Positions 35,312 to 44,454 of a stretch of 64,000 nucleotides of DNA are shown here, in pieces. Source of the stretch: Mesonia aquimarina. GTDB lineage: Bacteria; Bacteroidota; Bacteroidia; Flavobacteriales; Flavobacteriaceae. A model generated the notes under the pieces. That model was not told where the DNA came from, did not search any database, and saw only the letters and a list, made by a program, of their open reading frames with translations. The stretch lies in the NCBI RefSeq assembly GCF_003667275.1, contig NZ_RCNV01000004.1:1-64000 (forward strand). Direction: 5' to 3'. A program made the position numbers and the translations under genes. Each line of letters starts with the position of its first letter. The first letter of the stretch is position 1.

Positions 35312-36052
35312 TTAAGATTGGTGTAAGCTATACGAGACTAAGTGAGGTTGCGTTTGTTTTAATGCGCTTTTGAAAGAGTCCTCATTGCTAAAAGTAGCTA
35401 TATTTACCAAACGCTGTTCTACAGATAAGCTTATTTTATTTTCTTTAAATAGCCAGGGTTCTACAGTTATTTGATTTTTTTTATTTTTAAATATATAATA
35501 GGTTTTATCTAAAATAGAGGTATTAATTTCTAATTTTCTATGGCCTGTCGGAATTTCATTCTTGCAGAGAATTAGAGATAAACGATCACAGAAGCGTAAA
35601 ATATCATAAGCAGATTTTACCTCTTCAGATGTAAGCGAATAGATGCGTAAAACTTCTTGTTCAACTTTTTTTTGTTGGAGAAAAAAATCTTGAATAAGCT
35701 TACTTTTTTTTCGCAAATGACCATATAAAAAATTAAAATGATAAACTACTAATAATGCACTGTATAAAGACTTTGGGTACACTAGATGAAAAATTCTTTT
35801 CATTCTTTTTAGGATTTGCCAAACCGTATCAGAACTTTCTGTAAAATCTAACGGGATTCCATTTTTTGAAAGATATTTTTTTTCTGCAAAATTTAACTGT
35901 TGATCATCATGAGCACAAATCGCTAATACCAACTCCTCCCAATATTGTGTTCTTACAGAAAAATTTAATTCTTTAGCTATTTTGCTTGCTAAAAAGCCAT
36001 GAGCAGTATGATAAATTAAGGCATAACCATTTTTTTTCTTATTGACAATCAT
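35312..36052 (-). CDS. DUF3891-family protein
   Basis: A 246-residue protein of the DUF3891 family. The diagnostic start is a His-containing helix (IYHTAHGFLASKIA) and the HDDQQLNF motif near residue 48, which together look like metal-binding residues of an HD-type hydrolase fold; FCDRLSLILCKNEIP lies in the second half. No enzymatic activity is established for the family. It is a single gene, with the Rho-N-like gene 65 bases downstream. Confidence 0.75.
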   Translation of the reverse strand: MIVNKKKNGYALIYHTAHGFLASKIAKELNFSVRTQYWEELVLAICAHDDQQLNFAEKKYLSKNGIPLDFTESSDTVWQILKRMKRIFHLVYPKSLYSALLVVYHFNFLYGHLRKKSKLIQDFFLQQKKVEQEVLRIYSLTSEEVKSAYDILRFCDRLSLILCKNEIPTGHRKLEINTSILDKTYYIFKNKKNQITVEPWLFKENKISLSVEQRLVNIATFSNEDSFKSALKQTQPHLVSYSLHQS

Positions 36053-36117
36053 CCCTTTTCTTGATTTTAATACTCCCTATATAATGTAATGGCGAGTATA
36101 AATTAAAATTAGATTAT

Positions 36118-36366
36118 TTAATGATTACGAAGTTTTTTAATTAACTCCTCTTTATTCATCTCAGAATAGTTTTTTATTCCTATTTCTTTTGCTTTTTTAT
36201 CAAGTTCTTTTTTTGTTCGCTTTTCATACTTTTCCGCCTTCCCTCCTTTTTTACCGGAATTACTAGTATTAGCAATACGAGCTGCCTTTTCCTTACTCAT
36301 TCCTTTATCACGCAATTCTTCATATTGCTTATCATCCTTAATTTGGTTACCGTGATTCTTAGTCAT
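36118..36366 (-). CDS. Small stress-type protein with a Rho-N/SAP-like C-terminus
   Basis: An 82-residue basic protein. The N-terminal half has the pattern DDKQYEELRDKGMSKEKAAR followed by IANTSNSGKKGGK, typical of the DUF7218 group. The C-terminal 35 residues (TKKELDKKAKEIGI, then MNKEELIKKLR) form a helix-extended-loop-helix of the Rho termination factor N-terminal/SAP type that binds nucleic acid. It is probably a small DNA- or RNA-associated stress protein; this is inference from the fold. Confidence 0.75.
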   Translation of the reverse strand: MTKNHGNQIKDDKQYEELRDKGMSKEKAARIANTSNSGKKGGKAEKYEKRTKKELDKKAKEIGIKNYSEMNKEELIKKLRNH

Positions 36367-36583
36367 TATATTAAAATTTAGAATTATCTTTAAAATTAAT
36401 AGGTTAGTAAAAAAAATACAGCCTAAATAAAGTTAACAATCCTTAAAAAAAGTATAAAGTTAGAGTATTACTATAAGGTAGAGCAATCCTATTGTTTTCT
36501 ATCTATTTTTTATAAAATTACACATATAATATTTTGATAATCATATCTTTATATAATTTTATAAAATCAATCCTAGAAGATTA

Positions 36584-37153
36584 TTACTTTTTTTCTTTTA
36601 ATATCCAATACAAGCCCTTAATATCTGTTTGAGGTTTATTCAATTTCTTTATTAAAATAATCTCTTCTAGTGTTTCCAGTACACTTATAATTAAGGTTAT
36701 ATAAAGCAACCATTGTAGTGGTTTAAAGAATATAATAACCGTAAAAAAAACACCTTGAATACCTGCTGCTAATTTGGCAGCATAAGTATGAAAACTACTG
36801 GAATTTCCATATTTCAAATAAGCAAAAGCTAATTGAAAAAAATAAAGAAAAACTACGGGTATAATACTGTATAGATGTTCTTTAATAAAGCTAGTTTCGA
36901 AATGCACAATTCCAAGAATAACAATTAAAGAAAGTATTGCGTCTCCTGCCGAATCCAACGAAGCACCCCGTGTTGTTACCTGATTATAATGTCGAGCAAT
37001 ATAACCATCTAAAAAATCACTTAAAAAGCCAGTAATCATCAAAATACCAAATATTATTTTTTCACCTTTAAATAATACTATTAATGCTAGTAGAATAGCT
37101 ATTAAAATTCTTAATAAAGAAAGGTAATCTGGTATAGTAGGTTTATAGCGCAT
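36584..37153 (-). CDS. CDP-alcohol phosphatidyltransferase family protein
   Basis: A 189-residue membrane protein with five to six membrane segments. The complete family signature DGxxAR-x8-GxxxDxxxD is present: DGYIARHYNQVTTRGASLD then SAGD (from residue 49). The enzyme transfers a phosphatidyl group from CDP-diacylglycerol to an alcohol; whether this is glycerol phosphate, inositol or serine cannot be told. A conserved Pro-Asp-YLSLLRI start also fits. It stands alone on the minus strand with over 200 bases on each side. Confidence 0.88.
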   Translation of the reverse strand: MRYKPTIPDYLSLLRILIAILLALIVLFKGEKIIFGILMITGFLSDFLDGYIARHYNQVTTRGASLDSAGDAILSLIVILGIVHFETSFIKEHLYSIIPVVFLYFFQLAFAYLKYGNSSSFHTYAAKLAAGIQGVFFTVIIFFKPLQWLLYITLIISVLETLEEIILIKKLNKPQTDIKGLYWILKEKK

Positions 37154-37375
37154 CCTTAGATTTAAATTTATTTTTTCAATTTAACATATTATAATCATTG
37201 TTATAAAATGAAACATGTGTTTCATACAAAAACATTATTTAAAAATATTTCTTAAATATTTAACATAAAAAGTATTTTTAATACAATGCAAATAATTATT
37301 AACACTCTTCCTTCTATTTTTTTATCTGAATTGCTATTATCTTTCTAAAAAAGTAATTTAGAATTAAAAATTCTT

Positions 37376-37699
37376 ATGAAAAATTCAAGTTTATTAAACA
37401 GTCTTTCCAATTGTATTAATCATTGTAATTTTTGTGCTTCTAAATGTTTAGAAGAAGATGACGTAAAAAAAATGATCTCTTGTATACAGTTAGATCGGGC
37501 TTGTGCTTCTGTATGTACTACCACCGCTACCCTAATGGCAGCCGAGACTTCCATCAATTTAGTGCCAATCCTAAGCTATTGTCAACAACTTTGTGAAGAA
37601 TGTGCAGAAGAATGTAAAAAGCATTCTACAACGCATTGTCAACAATGTGCTACAGCCTGCAAAGAGTGTGCTGCAAAGTGTAAAGAATACCTTTCTTAA
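37376..37699 (+). CDS. Cys-rich four-helix-bundle copper-binding protein (DUF326, Csp-like)
   Basis: A 107-residue protein with 16 cysteines spaced as on the inner faces of a four-helix bundle (INHCNFCASKC, DRACASVC, CQQLCEECAEEC, HCQQCATACKECAAKC). This is the pattern of DUF326/Csp copper-storage proteins, which hold many Cu(I) ions. No signal peptide is seen, so it would be the cytosolic type. It is followed at 83 bases by a small hydrophilic frame and then the DUF2383 gene, all plus strand. Confidence 0.88.
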   Translation: MKNSSLLNSLSNCINHCNFCASKCLEEDDVKKMISCIQLDRACASVCTTTATLMAAETSINLVPILSYCQQLCEECAEECKKHSTTHCQQCATACKECAAKCKEYLS

Positions 37700-37781
37700 A
37701 GCTTTAGCCTCTTTTTGAAGGCTATATAAATTTCTAAAGGGATTAAACTATTACAAATCAATTACCTTAAATATATTAGTT

Positions 37782-37922
37782 ATGAATAAGAAAAAAGAAG
37801 AACATTCAAAAAAGTCAGAAAAGCATACGCCGTATAGCAGTAAGATTGTACATAGTGAAGAGGACAATTCTACGAAAGATGGATTGAAGATTAAAGATTC
37901 AACCCAAAAGAAAGGCAAATAA
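37782..37922 (+). CDS. Small hydrophilic protein
   Basis: A 46-codon frame (ATG 37782, TAA 37920) lying between the copper-storage-like and DUF2383 genes in the same direction. The sequence is almost fully polar: KKKEEHSKKSEKHTPYSSK, then SEEDNSTKDGLKIKDS. It is likely disordered, as in small stress proteins. No family recognised. Start and stop fit the gap well, with 29 bases to the next ATG. Confidence 0.5.
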   Translation: MNKKKEEHSKKSEKHTPYSSKIVHSEEDNSTKDGLKIKDSTQKKGK

Positions 37923-37951
37923 TTTTTATAAACAACTTAAACTTTATTGTT

Positions 37952-38404
37952 ATGAACCAAAACGAAACTGCAAAAAAAATTAATGATTTAATTGAAAAAA
38001 ACAATGATGCTGTAAAAGGTTTTAAAGAAGCGGCTGACAATGCTGAATCACAAGAATTAAAATCATTTTTAATAAATCAATCAAGAGAACGAGCATCGTT
38101 TGCTCAAGACCTCTCGGAAAAGCTGAACGTGAATTATCCGGATGAAAAAATTGATACCGATGGAAGCACTACCGGAAAAATCCATAGAGGATGGATCAGT
38201 TTTAAATCTGCTTTATCGGTAGATGATGATGAGGCTATTTTAGAAGAATGCATTCGCGGAGATAAAGCAGCTAAAAAAGAATATGAAGAAGCCTTGTCTA
38301 ATTTTTCTGATTTTCCTCAAAGTATAGCAAATTTGATCTCTACCCAAAAAAATAAAATAGAAAGAACTCTTAATGAGGTAAAAACCTTGGAAGATTTGCA
38401 TTAA
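37952..38404 (+). CDS. DUF2383 (PA2169-type) four-helix protein
   Basis: A 150-residue helical protein with the DUF2383 pattern: INDLIEKNNDAVKGFKEAA, SRERASFAQDL, GWISFKSALS, DDDEAILEECIRGDKAAK. These ferritin-like four-helix proteins are widespread in stress regulons and may bind metal or membranes; their function is not established. It is followed by a strong terminator at 38427. Confidence 0.82.
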   Translation: MNQNETAKKINDLIEKNNDAVKGFKEAADNAESQELKSFLINQSRERASFAQDLSEKLNVNYPDEKIDTDGSTTGKIHRGWISFKSALSVDDDEAILEECIRGDKAAKKEYEEALSNFSDFPQSIANLISTQKNKIERTLNEVKTLEDLH

Positions 38405-38426
38405 TATACTGCTTCACCTTAGTTAT

Positions 38427-38460
38427 AAAAACTCAAGTTTAAATTAAGCTTGAGTTTTTT
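38427..38460 (+). terminator. Rho-independent terminator
   Basis: AAAACTCAAG pairs with CTTGAGTTTT around an AT-rich loop and ends in a T run, about 22 bases after the DUF2383 stop. Confidence 0.8.
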
Positions 38461-38472
38461 ATAGTATTAGAT

Positions 38473-38592
38473 TTAGCATGTTTGTAAACACATATTTTTT
38501 TGGAGATAGTCTTCGAAGGTTGTACTCAATAAAATTGGTTTTTGTTTCTTTCCTTTAGGTATTGCTTTTCCGCTTGCAACCAAATCAGTCAT
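38473..38592 (-). CDS. Short frame of unknown function, possible remnant
   Basis: A 39-codon minus-strand frame (ATG at 38592) with protein-like usage (LVASGKAIPKGKKQKPILLS) and a Cys-containing end. It lies behind the frame at 38676-38879 in the same direction. Both may be pieces of a lost gene. No family recognised. Confidence 0.25.
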   Translation of the reverse strand: MTDLVASGKAIPKGKKQKPILLSTTFEDYLQKNMCLQTC

Positions 38593-38675
38593 TTTTATAA
38601 AGTCTTAGTTGTGTGATCTGATTATCGTTTCACGACATTTTTCTTTTAGGAATCCTTTGACTGATAACTTCTTTG

Positions 38676-38879
38676 TTAAAATACATTACTCATTATATTT
38701 CTTATATCTTCTCGGGAGTACTTTTTTGGCTCCACAGGCTCTATTAATTCTGAAATGTATAGGACTATCTGATCAAAAATTTTATCTTCCTCAAATTTCT
38801 GCCATAAAACGCCACAATCCTTAGAAGACTGGAAGACTGATTGTTTTGATGCATAGCCTTTTCTTTTAATATATACCAA
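38676..38879 (-). CDS. Small protein of unknown function
   Basis: A 67-residue minus-strand frame starting at ATG. Charged and helical (WQKFEEDKIFDQIVLYIS), ending in YSREDIRNIMSNVF. No signal peptide or membrane segment and no recognised family. It lies alone in an otherwise empty 900-base stretch, so it may be a real small gene or a remnant. Confidence 0.35.
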   Translation of the reverse strand: MVYIKRKGYASKQSVFQSSKDCGVLWQKFEEDKIFDQIVLYISELIEPVEPKKYSREDIRNIMSNVF

Positions 38880-39301
38880 CTAGAGTAAAAAGCTTCTATT
38901 TTCTATTCTATAGTTTTCAATCTTACAATTACATAAAAAAAGGAAACTGTAAACGCATTTAATCTTTGAAATTATAATTAAACAAAACCAGAAAATGGTC
39001 ATAAAAAAGCTAAGTTAATGACATCTTACCCCTCTATCAAGTGTATAAGTCGTGTATGGCTCCCCCAATACTAACACAAGGCTTAACCAATGCTAGCTCG
39101 AAGCTTAGCCGTATAAAGTCCCTATATACGGCTTAACCACGGTTCTGTCTCGAAGGAGTAATGATTTAGCTATACTTGAGCTATGGTTTATCCATACTTT
39201 TTCTATGGAAAAACCTGCTTACATGCCATGCGCATTCTAATATTTTTGAAGAAGATTTTTATGAAGCCAACAAACATTAACCATAAAACACTTCATAGCA
39301 T
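38880..39301. other. Spacer upstream of the DUF6266 gene with a small palindrome
   Basis: No gene seen. It contains repeats of GCTTAACCA and GCTTAGCC, and the inverted pair GCCGTATA / TATACGGC at about 39108-39132. These could be operator or terminator structures for the DUF6266 gene. Confidence 0.35.
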
Positions 39302-39934
39302 ATGGCACGACTACTCAACAATCCCTTTGGGAATATTAGCGGAAAAGCGGCAAGTATTGTTTTTAAACGAAACAAAAATGGCACATACATTAGCACGCTT
39401 CCTACGCCCACCTTAAAGCCCCCAAGTACAGCGCAAAGCTTACAGCAATCTAAGATGACCATAGTGATGCGTTTTTTACAAGCATTGAAGTTTTTATTCA
39501 AATCAAGTTACTTCCCTTTACATCCTAAAAAGTCAGCGTTTAATCACGCGAAATCTTATTATTTAAAAGAAGCCTTAACTCATACTCCCGATGGCTATGA
39601 AATTAATTACGCAAAAGCTATAGTCAGTTATGGAACTATACGGGTACCGGAGCAAGTGCACGCGCAGCGACCGGCAGCGGATCATTTAGAACTCCAATGG
39701 CTGGCACAAACCAGACAAGCTTTTGCATCTGCAAAAGATCAAGTGCTACTGGTTCTGTATCAGGAAAAAACGCAAGAAGTCTATTTTCAAACCCAAGCGG
39801 GATTTCGTGAAGATGCCTATATAAATTTTAGCATCCCCAAAAAATGGCAAGTCTTTACTTTTCATCTTTGGATGGCGTATATACAACCGGAAGCCAAACA
39901 AGCTTCGGTTAGTGTATATTTGGGGGAGTTTTAA
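39302..39934 (+). CDS. DUF6266-family protein
   Basis: A 210-residue protein with the DUF6266 layout: a short Gly-rich start (NPFGNISGKAASIVFKRN), a helix with SAFNHAKSYYLKEAL, EINYAKAIVSYG, then a beta-rich C-terminal half with VLLVLYQEKTQEVYF and the closing SVYLGEF. The family is confined to Bacteroidota and often accompanies small holin-like membrane proteins. Two such small genes lie 20 kb away at 59264-59645, without their own DUF6266 partner. The function is unknown. It converges with the ClC gene. Confidence 0.8.
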   Translation: MARLLNNPFGNISGKAASIVFKRNKNGTYISTLPTPTLKPPSTAQSLQQSKMTIVMRFLQALKFLFKSSYFPLHPKKSAFNHAKSYYLKEALTHTPDGYEINYAKAIVSYGTIRVPEQVHAQRPAADHLELQWLAQTRQAFASAKDQVLLVLYQEKTQEVYFQTQAGFREDAYINFSIPKKWQVFTFHLWMAYIQPEAKQASVSVYLGEF

Positions 39935-40046
39935 TGGAAATCACAAAAAAAGTATATACCAGTAATGCTTGAAAATAAAGAATTTTGAAGCACAAAATAT
40001 GATACATGCTAATAGCATTTATATATATTCTTTGTTTGCTGTATTT

Positions 40047-41315
40047 TTATTCTTTTTTCATTTGTGAACCAATAAAAGGTATTCTCGGAGCTAAAAAATA
40101 ACCTGTTAAACTTGCGAATAAGATAGGGATAAAGTGTCCGAACCCTGTCAAGGTAGCAAGTAAAATGGTAGTACTCATTGGTGTTCGAGTTACACACGCA
40201 TTAATTGCTGCCATACAACTAACTATTGCTAAGGTCAAATTTACTGTCGGGAAAAGTTGATGGATAATCAATCCTAATGTTGCTCCTACAAAAAACAGCG
40301 GAATGATAAACCCACCCCTCCAACCTGAGGTAACGGTTATTGAAATTGCTATTATCTTGAAAACCAAAATTGCAAACAATAAAGTCAATGAAAAATTTCC
40401 TGATAGTAGTTCGTTTATCTCGTGATGTCCAAAGTATCTTGTTATTGGTAAATAAAATGCTATAATTCCAAGAAGAATCCCTCCTATGAGCGTTTTAATA
40501 TAAATAGGTATTGGTCTTTTCTGGAAAATTGATTTGAAAAATTTGGTACAAAAAATAAATGCCCAACCAAAAGCAGCTCCAATTATTGCAAAGAGAACTG
40601 CATAACCAAAATCAAAGATTCCTGAATATTCATAAGCTGACAAATCCCAAATAGGACCAAGACCCAAATGAATTATTAAGGCGAAAACCAAGTAACTAAA
40701 GCAACTTGCTACAAATGCAGGGATAATTGCTTTATAATACTCGACTGCGTGTTTGTGATGAAGTATTTCTAAAGAAAATAAACTACCCCCTAACGGTGCT
40801 CCGAATAAGGCTGTAAAACCTGAAGCCATTCCTGCGATACTTACTGAGCGTAATTCTTCTCCTTTTAATCGGAATAATTTTCCTATCCAGGTTGCCGTAG
40901 AACCGGTTACTTGTACTAATGGCGCTTCAGGCCCGAGACTTCCACCTGAGGCAACACATAACAAAGAAGAGAGAACCATTGACGGATTGTTTTTGGGGTC
41001 AAGTTTTCCTTTATTAAATCGGATATTGTTTACAATTAAATGTATTTCTCCCGGATCTCCGATGAAATGAATTATTAAACCTGCTAAAAATCCGCAAATT
41101 GCCATTGCAGGTATTACTTGCCACCCGCTAAAAAAGCTTAATTGATGAGTTAGAAATTCAAGTCCAATCCAATAAACTCCCGCAATAATTCCGCCTATCA
41201 AACCTAGTAAAGCCCATAATAAAAAAGTTCGACTGAAAACGAATGGGTTAAATCGGACAGGTTGGTCTAAAATATTTAAATAGCTTATTAATTTTCTTCT
41301 TCGTTTTAATTTCAC
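40047..41315 (-). CDS. ClC-family chloride channel/transporter
   Basis: A 422-residue protein with about ten membrane segments and ClC selectivity-filter signatures: GGSLGPEAPLVQ early (GxxGPE type), GWRGGFIIPLFFVGA (GxFxP type) in the second half, and a following VTRTPMST. No cytoplasmic CBS domains are attached. Whether it is a channel or a Cl-/H+ exchanger cannot be settled from sequence. It stands alone on the minus strand, about 100 bases behind the DJ-1-like lipoprotein gene. Confidence 0.92.
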   Translation of the reverse strand: MKLKRRRKLISYLNILDQPVRFNPFVFSRTFLLWALLGLIGGIIAGVYWIGLEFLTHQLSFFSGWQVIPAMAICGFLAGLIIHFIGDPGEIHLIVNNIRFNKGKLDPKNNPSMVLSSLLCVASGGSLGPEAPLVQVTGSTATWIGKLFRLKGEELRSVSIAGMASGFTALFGAPLGGSLFSLEILHHKHAVEYYKAIIPAFVASCFSYLVFALIIHLGLGPIWDLSAYEYSGIFDFGYAVLFAIIGAAFGWAFIFCTKFFKSIFQKRPIPIYIKTLIGGILLGIIAFYLPITRYFGHHEINELLSGNFSLTLLFAILVFKIIAISITVTSGWRGGFIIPLFFVGATLGLIIHQLFPTVNLTLAIVSCMAAINACVTRTPMSTTILLATLTGFGHFIPILFASLTGYFLAPRIPFIGSQMKKE

Positions 41316-41411
41316 TGTTTCGTTTCTTTTTTAGTTCGTGTAAAACGGTATAATGCATGAATTTTAGTAAGTTTCACTCACAAAGCTTTCGATTTTATAC
41401 TGATTTATGAA

Positions 41412-42161
41412 TCATTCTTTCCAATTTTGAAGTCGATCTAGATATAGATAACTTTCCACAAACTCTTTATGTTCAGTACTTGTCATTTTTTCTAATAAAT
41501 TCAATGCCGAAATATAACTTGCAAGATTTCCATTTGATGAACTAAATTTTCCGTCTTCAACAAACGTTATCAAGCTGTCATTCTGTACTTTTAAATTCGG
41601 GTAATCTTTTTGTAGTTGTTTACCACCACCAATCCAAGTAACTATTTTATGTCCATCTGCAATGCCTGATTTTCCAATTAATTGAGCTCCGGCACAATTA
41701 CTCACAACATACTCAACTTCTTTATTTTTCTCTTTTATAAAATTAACTATTTTTTTGTTATGAATTTGAGCGTACATATCATAAGCACTTGGCACAAACA
41801 AAGCTGTTAAGTTAGGACAATTGTCAAAAGTATAATCGGGCACAAAGTGCATACCTTCTTCTGTTGTGATTGGTTTATTAGTTTCAGCTATGGTTATCAC
41901 ATTGAAAAGCTGTTTTCCATCTTCGGTAGGTTTTGCAAAAACATCGGAAGTTGCAATTACTTCACTTTGCAAAACTCCGTTGTACATCAAAAGGCCAATT
42001 GTTGGCAATTCAGAATTAAATGGTTTTAGGTGTTTTGTTAACGTATCTGATGACACTATATTTTTATTATTTTCTTTTTTGACAGTATCGTGTATGGTTT
42101 TGGTTTTTGAGTTGCAACTGTATAGAAATATGGCAGTACAAAGGATTAAAAAATTTTTCAT
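41412..42161 (-). CDS. DJ-1/PfpI-family lipoprotein
   Basis: A 249-residue protein with a lipoprotein signal (LCTAIFLYSC). The mature part from about residue 55 is a DJ-1/PfpI domain: IGLLMYNGVLQSE, LFVPSAYDMYA, and the nucleophile elbow VVSNCAGAQLIGKSG with the reactive Cys. SSNGNLASYISALNLLEK supplies the later family motif. Membrane-anchored members resemble the sensor parts of GlxA/FtrA-type proteins or act as glyoxalases; the exact role is unknown. It lies just downstream of a CMD-like fragment. Confidence 0.82.
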   Translation of the reverse strand: MKNFLILCTAIFLYSCNSKTKTIHDTVKKENNKNIVSSDTLTKHLKPFNSELPTIGLLMYNGVLQSEVIATSDVFAKPTEDGKQLFNVITIAETNKPITTEEGMHFVPDYTFDNCPNLTALFVPSAYDMYAQIHNKKIVNFIKEKNKEVEYVVSNCAGAQLIGKSGIADGHKIVTWIGGGKQLQKDYPNLKVQNDSLITFVEDGKFSSSNGNLASYISALNLLEKMTSTEHKEFVESYLYLDRLQNWKE

Positions 42162-42165
42162 TTTT

Positions 42166-42300
42166 TTATTTATTTAAAGATTTATGTGTATTGATTGCTA
42201 TCCTATTCCAAGCATTTATTGTGGTAATGTTCATTATAATTTGAGCAATATAGCTGGAAGAAGTCTTTGTTTGTGTATCAATGTTATTTTTTCGTGTCAT
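42166..42300 (-). pseudogene. Carboxymuconolactone-decarboxylase/AhpD-like C-terminal fragment
   Basis: A 44-codon frame ending four bases before the DJ-1 gene. Its sequence IIMNITTINAWNRIAINTH closely resembles the last helix of CMD/AhpD-type proteins (typical end INAWNRIAIST). The catalytic CxxC part is missing and an in-frame stop lies 6 codons upstream of the ATG, so it appears to be the 3' remnant of a peroxidase-type gene. Confidence 0.45.
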
Positions 42301-42384
42301 ATTCGCAAATTGAGTTATCTAAACTTACTGCCTTAATTGTTTGGGATATCTACATATCTTCTATACAGTGTATACATTTGTATG

Positions 42385-42945
42385 TTAATTTTCGATGATT
42401 TCCAATACAAAATCCGCTCTTTCGCTTACAGATATTTTAGGTATTTCAACAATATTATATCCATATTTTTTGTAGGTTCCACACATTTTCTCAAATGTTA
42501 AAACGGCTTCTTTCCAATCTTGTTTACGTTCGTTATCTATTTGATAAATTTCTTGCCAAGGAGGAAGCATAAATATATTCTTATTGTACCTCCAATTCTC
42601 GGCAAAATGTTCCATTTCCTCGTCTATTTCTGATTGAATCAGTTTAGCATAACAAATTGTGTCTAAAAACCCACGATCAAAAAAAATAGGCTTTTCTCCA
42701 TTTAATTTTTTTTCTGTCTGTTCAAAACTATGTAAAGAACGCTTAAACATTATTTCTTTATATAATTCTTTGTTTTTCCATGGTAATGCCTCTCCATTGC
42801 TTTCCTGTTGTTCTTTTATTAATTCACGTGCAATTTCAGGAATAATTACATGATTTCTACTTTTTAATTCTTCAAATAAAGTCGTTTTCCCTACTCCAGG
42901 CCCTCCTGTTATTACATAGAAATTATTATTATTTTTTAAATTCAT
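42385..42945 (-). CDS. AAA_28-type P-loop ATPase/kinase-like protein
   Basis: A 186-residue P-loop protein. Walker A is GGPGVGKTT (14-22) and the Asp-Arg-Gly motif FFDRGFLDT is the family's second signature. PEIARELI follows the P-loop as in AAA_28/NadR-like kinases. It may phosphorylate a small molecule or nucleotide, but no substrate motif is visible. It overlaps the antibiotic-biosynthesis-monooxygenase-like gene by 17 bases, so both are co-translated. Confidence 0.8.
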   Translation of the reverse strand: MNLKNNNNFYVITGGPGVGKTTLFEELKSRNHVIIPEIARELIKEQQESNGEALPWKNKELYKEIMFKRSLHSFEQTEKKLNGEKPIFFDRGFLDTICYAKLIQSEIDEEMEHFAENWRYNKNIFMLPPWQEIYQIDNERKQDWKEAVLTFEKMCGTYKKYGYNIVEIPKISVSERADFVLEIIEN

Positions 42946-43255
42946 AATCCCTTTCCACTTTTGCTATTCTTGTTTTATAGTGTTTATACCATTCAGTTCT
43001 TCCTTTATTTTGAGCAATTAAGTGATCGGATTGTTGTTTCCATTTTTTTATCGACTCAAGATCTTTCCAATATGACACGGTTATTCCAAGCTCATTTCTT
43101 GCACTTTCTACACCTATAAATCCTTCTTGCTTACTAGCTAGTTGTACCATTAAATCAGCCATTTCAGCATACCCCTCAATTTCTTCTGTTCTTAATGAAC
43201 TAAAGATTACAGCATAATAAGGAGGTTCAGGAGTGTTTGCTATCATAAATTTCAA
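42929..43255 (-). CDS. Antibiotic-biosynthesis-monooxygenase-like (ABM) protein
   Basis: A 108-residue dimeric alpha+beta-barrel protein of the ABM type: YYAVIFSSL, MVQLASKQEGFIGVES, VSYWKDLESIKKWKQ, HLIAQNKGRTEWYKHY. These fit the heme-degrading or cofactor-free monooxygenase branch, though the substrate is unknown. It is the first gene of the two-gene unit with the P-loop ATPase, which overlaps its end. Confidence 0.8.
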   Translation of the reverse strand: MKFMIANTPEPPYYAVIFSSLRTEEIEGYAEMADLMVQLASKQEGFIGVESARNELGITVSYWKDLESIKKWKQQSDHLIAQNKGRTEWYKHYKTRIAKVERDYEFKK

Positions 43256-43604
43256 ATTAATTATTATCTTAAATGATCGTATATAAATACATTAAAAATT
43301 TTTTTTCTTTTAGCGCCCTAGTTCTCTAGGAATAAATTAGCATAAAACTGATTTCTAAGGCTGGTTTTCCACTAGCAAATACCTTTAAAAACCTTTCGAA
43401 TTGTATTTCTTCATAATTACTAATTAAAATTAAAAATAATTTCTATGTAATAACAGTATGATTTTCTCTTCCCTTAATTCTAGGAGGTGTAAATTTTACT
43501 CTACAAGGATGACATATTCTATTCGTTAAACTTCATCTATTTTTATAAAATCATTTTTTTAAAATTTACAGGCTATATTATATACTTAGAGACCTTTTAG
43601 GAAT
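43256..43604. other. Spacer without a recognised gene
   Basis: About 350 bases, AT-rich. I see no coding relic, terminator or repeat that I can support. It probably holds the promoter of the ABM/ATPase pair. Confidence 0.3.
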
Positions 43605-43844
43605 TTAATAATTTATAAGGCTTATTTTAATGTTATTTAATCTTCCATAGTTTAGAACTCCTGGTATGTCGATGCCATTATTAGCCTCAATCCTTAATAC
43701 GTTATCGCAATCCTCAAAATCAAAATTGATATGATAATCGGGATATAATTGGTTAAGATCAAAAACTATTTGGTCGGCTAAATTTTGATTCTCTATATCA
43801 GTTTTAAATATCTCTACGGTATGTACATTAAATATATTAGACAT
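43605..43844 (-). CDS. Small protein of unknown function
   Basis: A 79-residue acidic protein (FKTDIENQNLADQIV, then INFDFEDCDNVLRIE) with an alternating beta-alpha-beta pattern like a ferredoxin-fold or heavy-metal-associated-type domain. The metal CxxC is absent. It is the last gene of the minus-strand string 46452-43605, 14 bases behind the YdeI-like gene. The function is unknown. Confidence 0.55.
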   Translation of the reverse strand: MSNIFNVHTVEIFKTDIENQNLADQIVFDLNQLYPDYHINFDFEDCDNVLRIEANNGIDIPGVLNYGRLNNIKISLINY

Positions 43845-43858
43845 AAACTTATTCGAGC

Positions 43859-44437
43859 TTATTTTTCGTTATATCCTTTACCTTTAAAAATATTTGGTAT
43901 AGACTTTTCAATTCTTGATATTCGTGTCTTAGATTGTTTTGCTTGTGAAAAGTAAAGCAAATACCCTCTTTGCCTACCGGGTGTAAGCTTATTAAATGCT
44001 GTTTTTAATTCAGGATTGTTATCTAATGCTTCTTTAAGTTCTTGTGGAATTTTATAGGCTGAAGTCTTTTTCTTTTTAACTTTCAACCCTCTTTTTTCAA
44101 CTTCAACCGCCTCAAAAATATAAGCTTTAATAGCCGATTTTAAATCAATGATTTCCTTTAGGTTGATAAAACGGATTTGACGAGCAGCCTGTACATTCTC
44201 GGTTTGTTGAATTAAAATTTGATGAGTATCATTCAACAATACTCCTTTATGGAAAAGCAAAGCACAATAGTCTTTAAAACCATGTATAAGCACTATGTTT
44301 TTACCTTGATAGGTATAACAAGGGTGCATCCATTTAAAATCTTCTTCTAAACCACATTCAAGACAAATTTCTCGCAATAGAATGGTTTCTTCTTTCCAGT
44401 TCTTTATCTTTTCGATGTATTGGTCAACTTTTTCCAT
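43859..44437 (-). CDS. YdeI/OmpD-associated-family protein (DUF1801 + Omdp)
   Basis: A 192-residue protein. The N-terminal DUF1801-like domain shows FKWMHPCYTYQGKNIVLIHG and CALLFHKGVLL. The C-terminal part has LDNNPELKTAFNKLTPGRQR followed by YLLYFSQAKQSKTRISRIEK, the signature of the bacteriocin-protection/OmpD-associated group. No enzymatic role is known. It sits in a same-strand string of small stress-related genes, 17 bases behind the DUF4180 gene. Confidence 0.85.
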   Translation of the reverse strand: MEKVDQYIEKIKNWKEETILLREICLECGLEEDFKWMHPCYTYQGKNIVLIHGFKDYCALLFHKGVLLNDTHQILIQQTENVQAARQIRFINLKEIIDLKSAIKAYIFEAVEVEKRGLKVKKKKTSAYKIPQELKEALDNNPELKTAFNKLTPGRQRGYLLYFSQAKQSKTRISRIEKSIPNIFKGKGYNEK

Positions 44438-44454
44438 TTAAGAATGTTTTAATT

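Noticed and set aside
41847-42177. Plus-strand frames opposite the DJ-1-like gene
   Set aside because: Antisense shadows of a gene with clear DJ-1 motifs.
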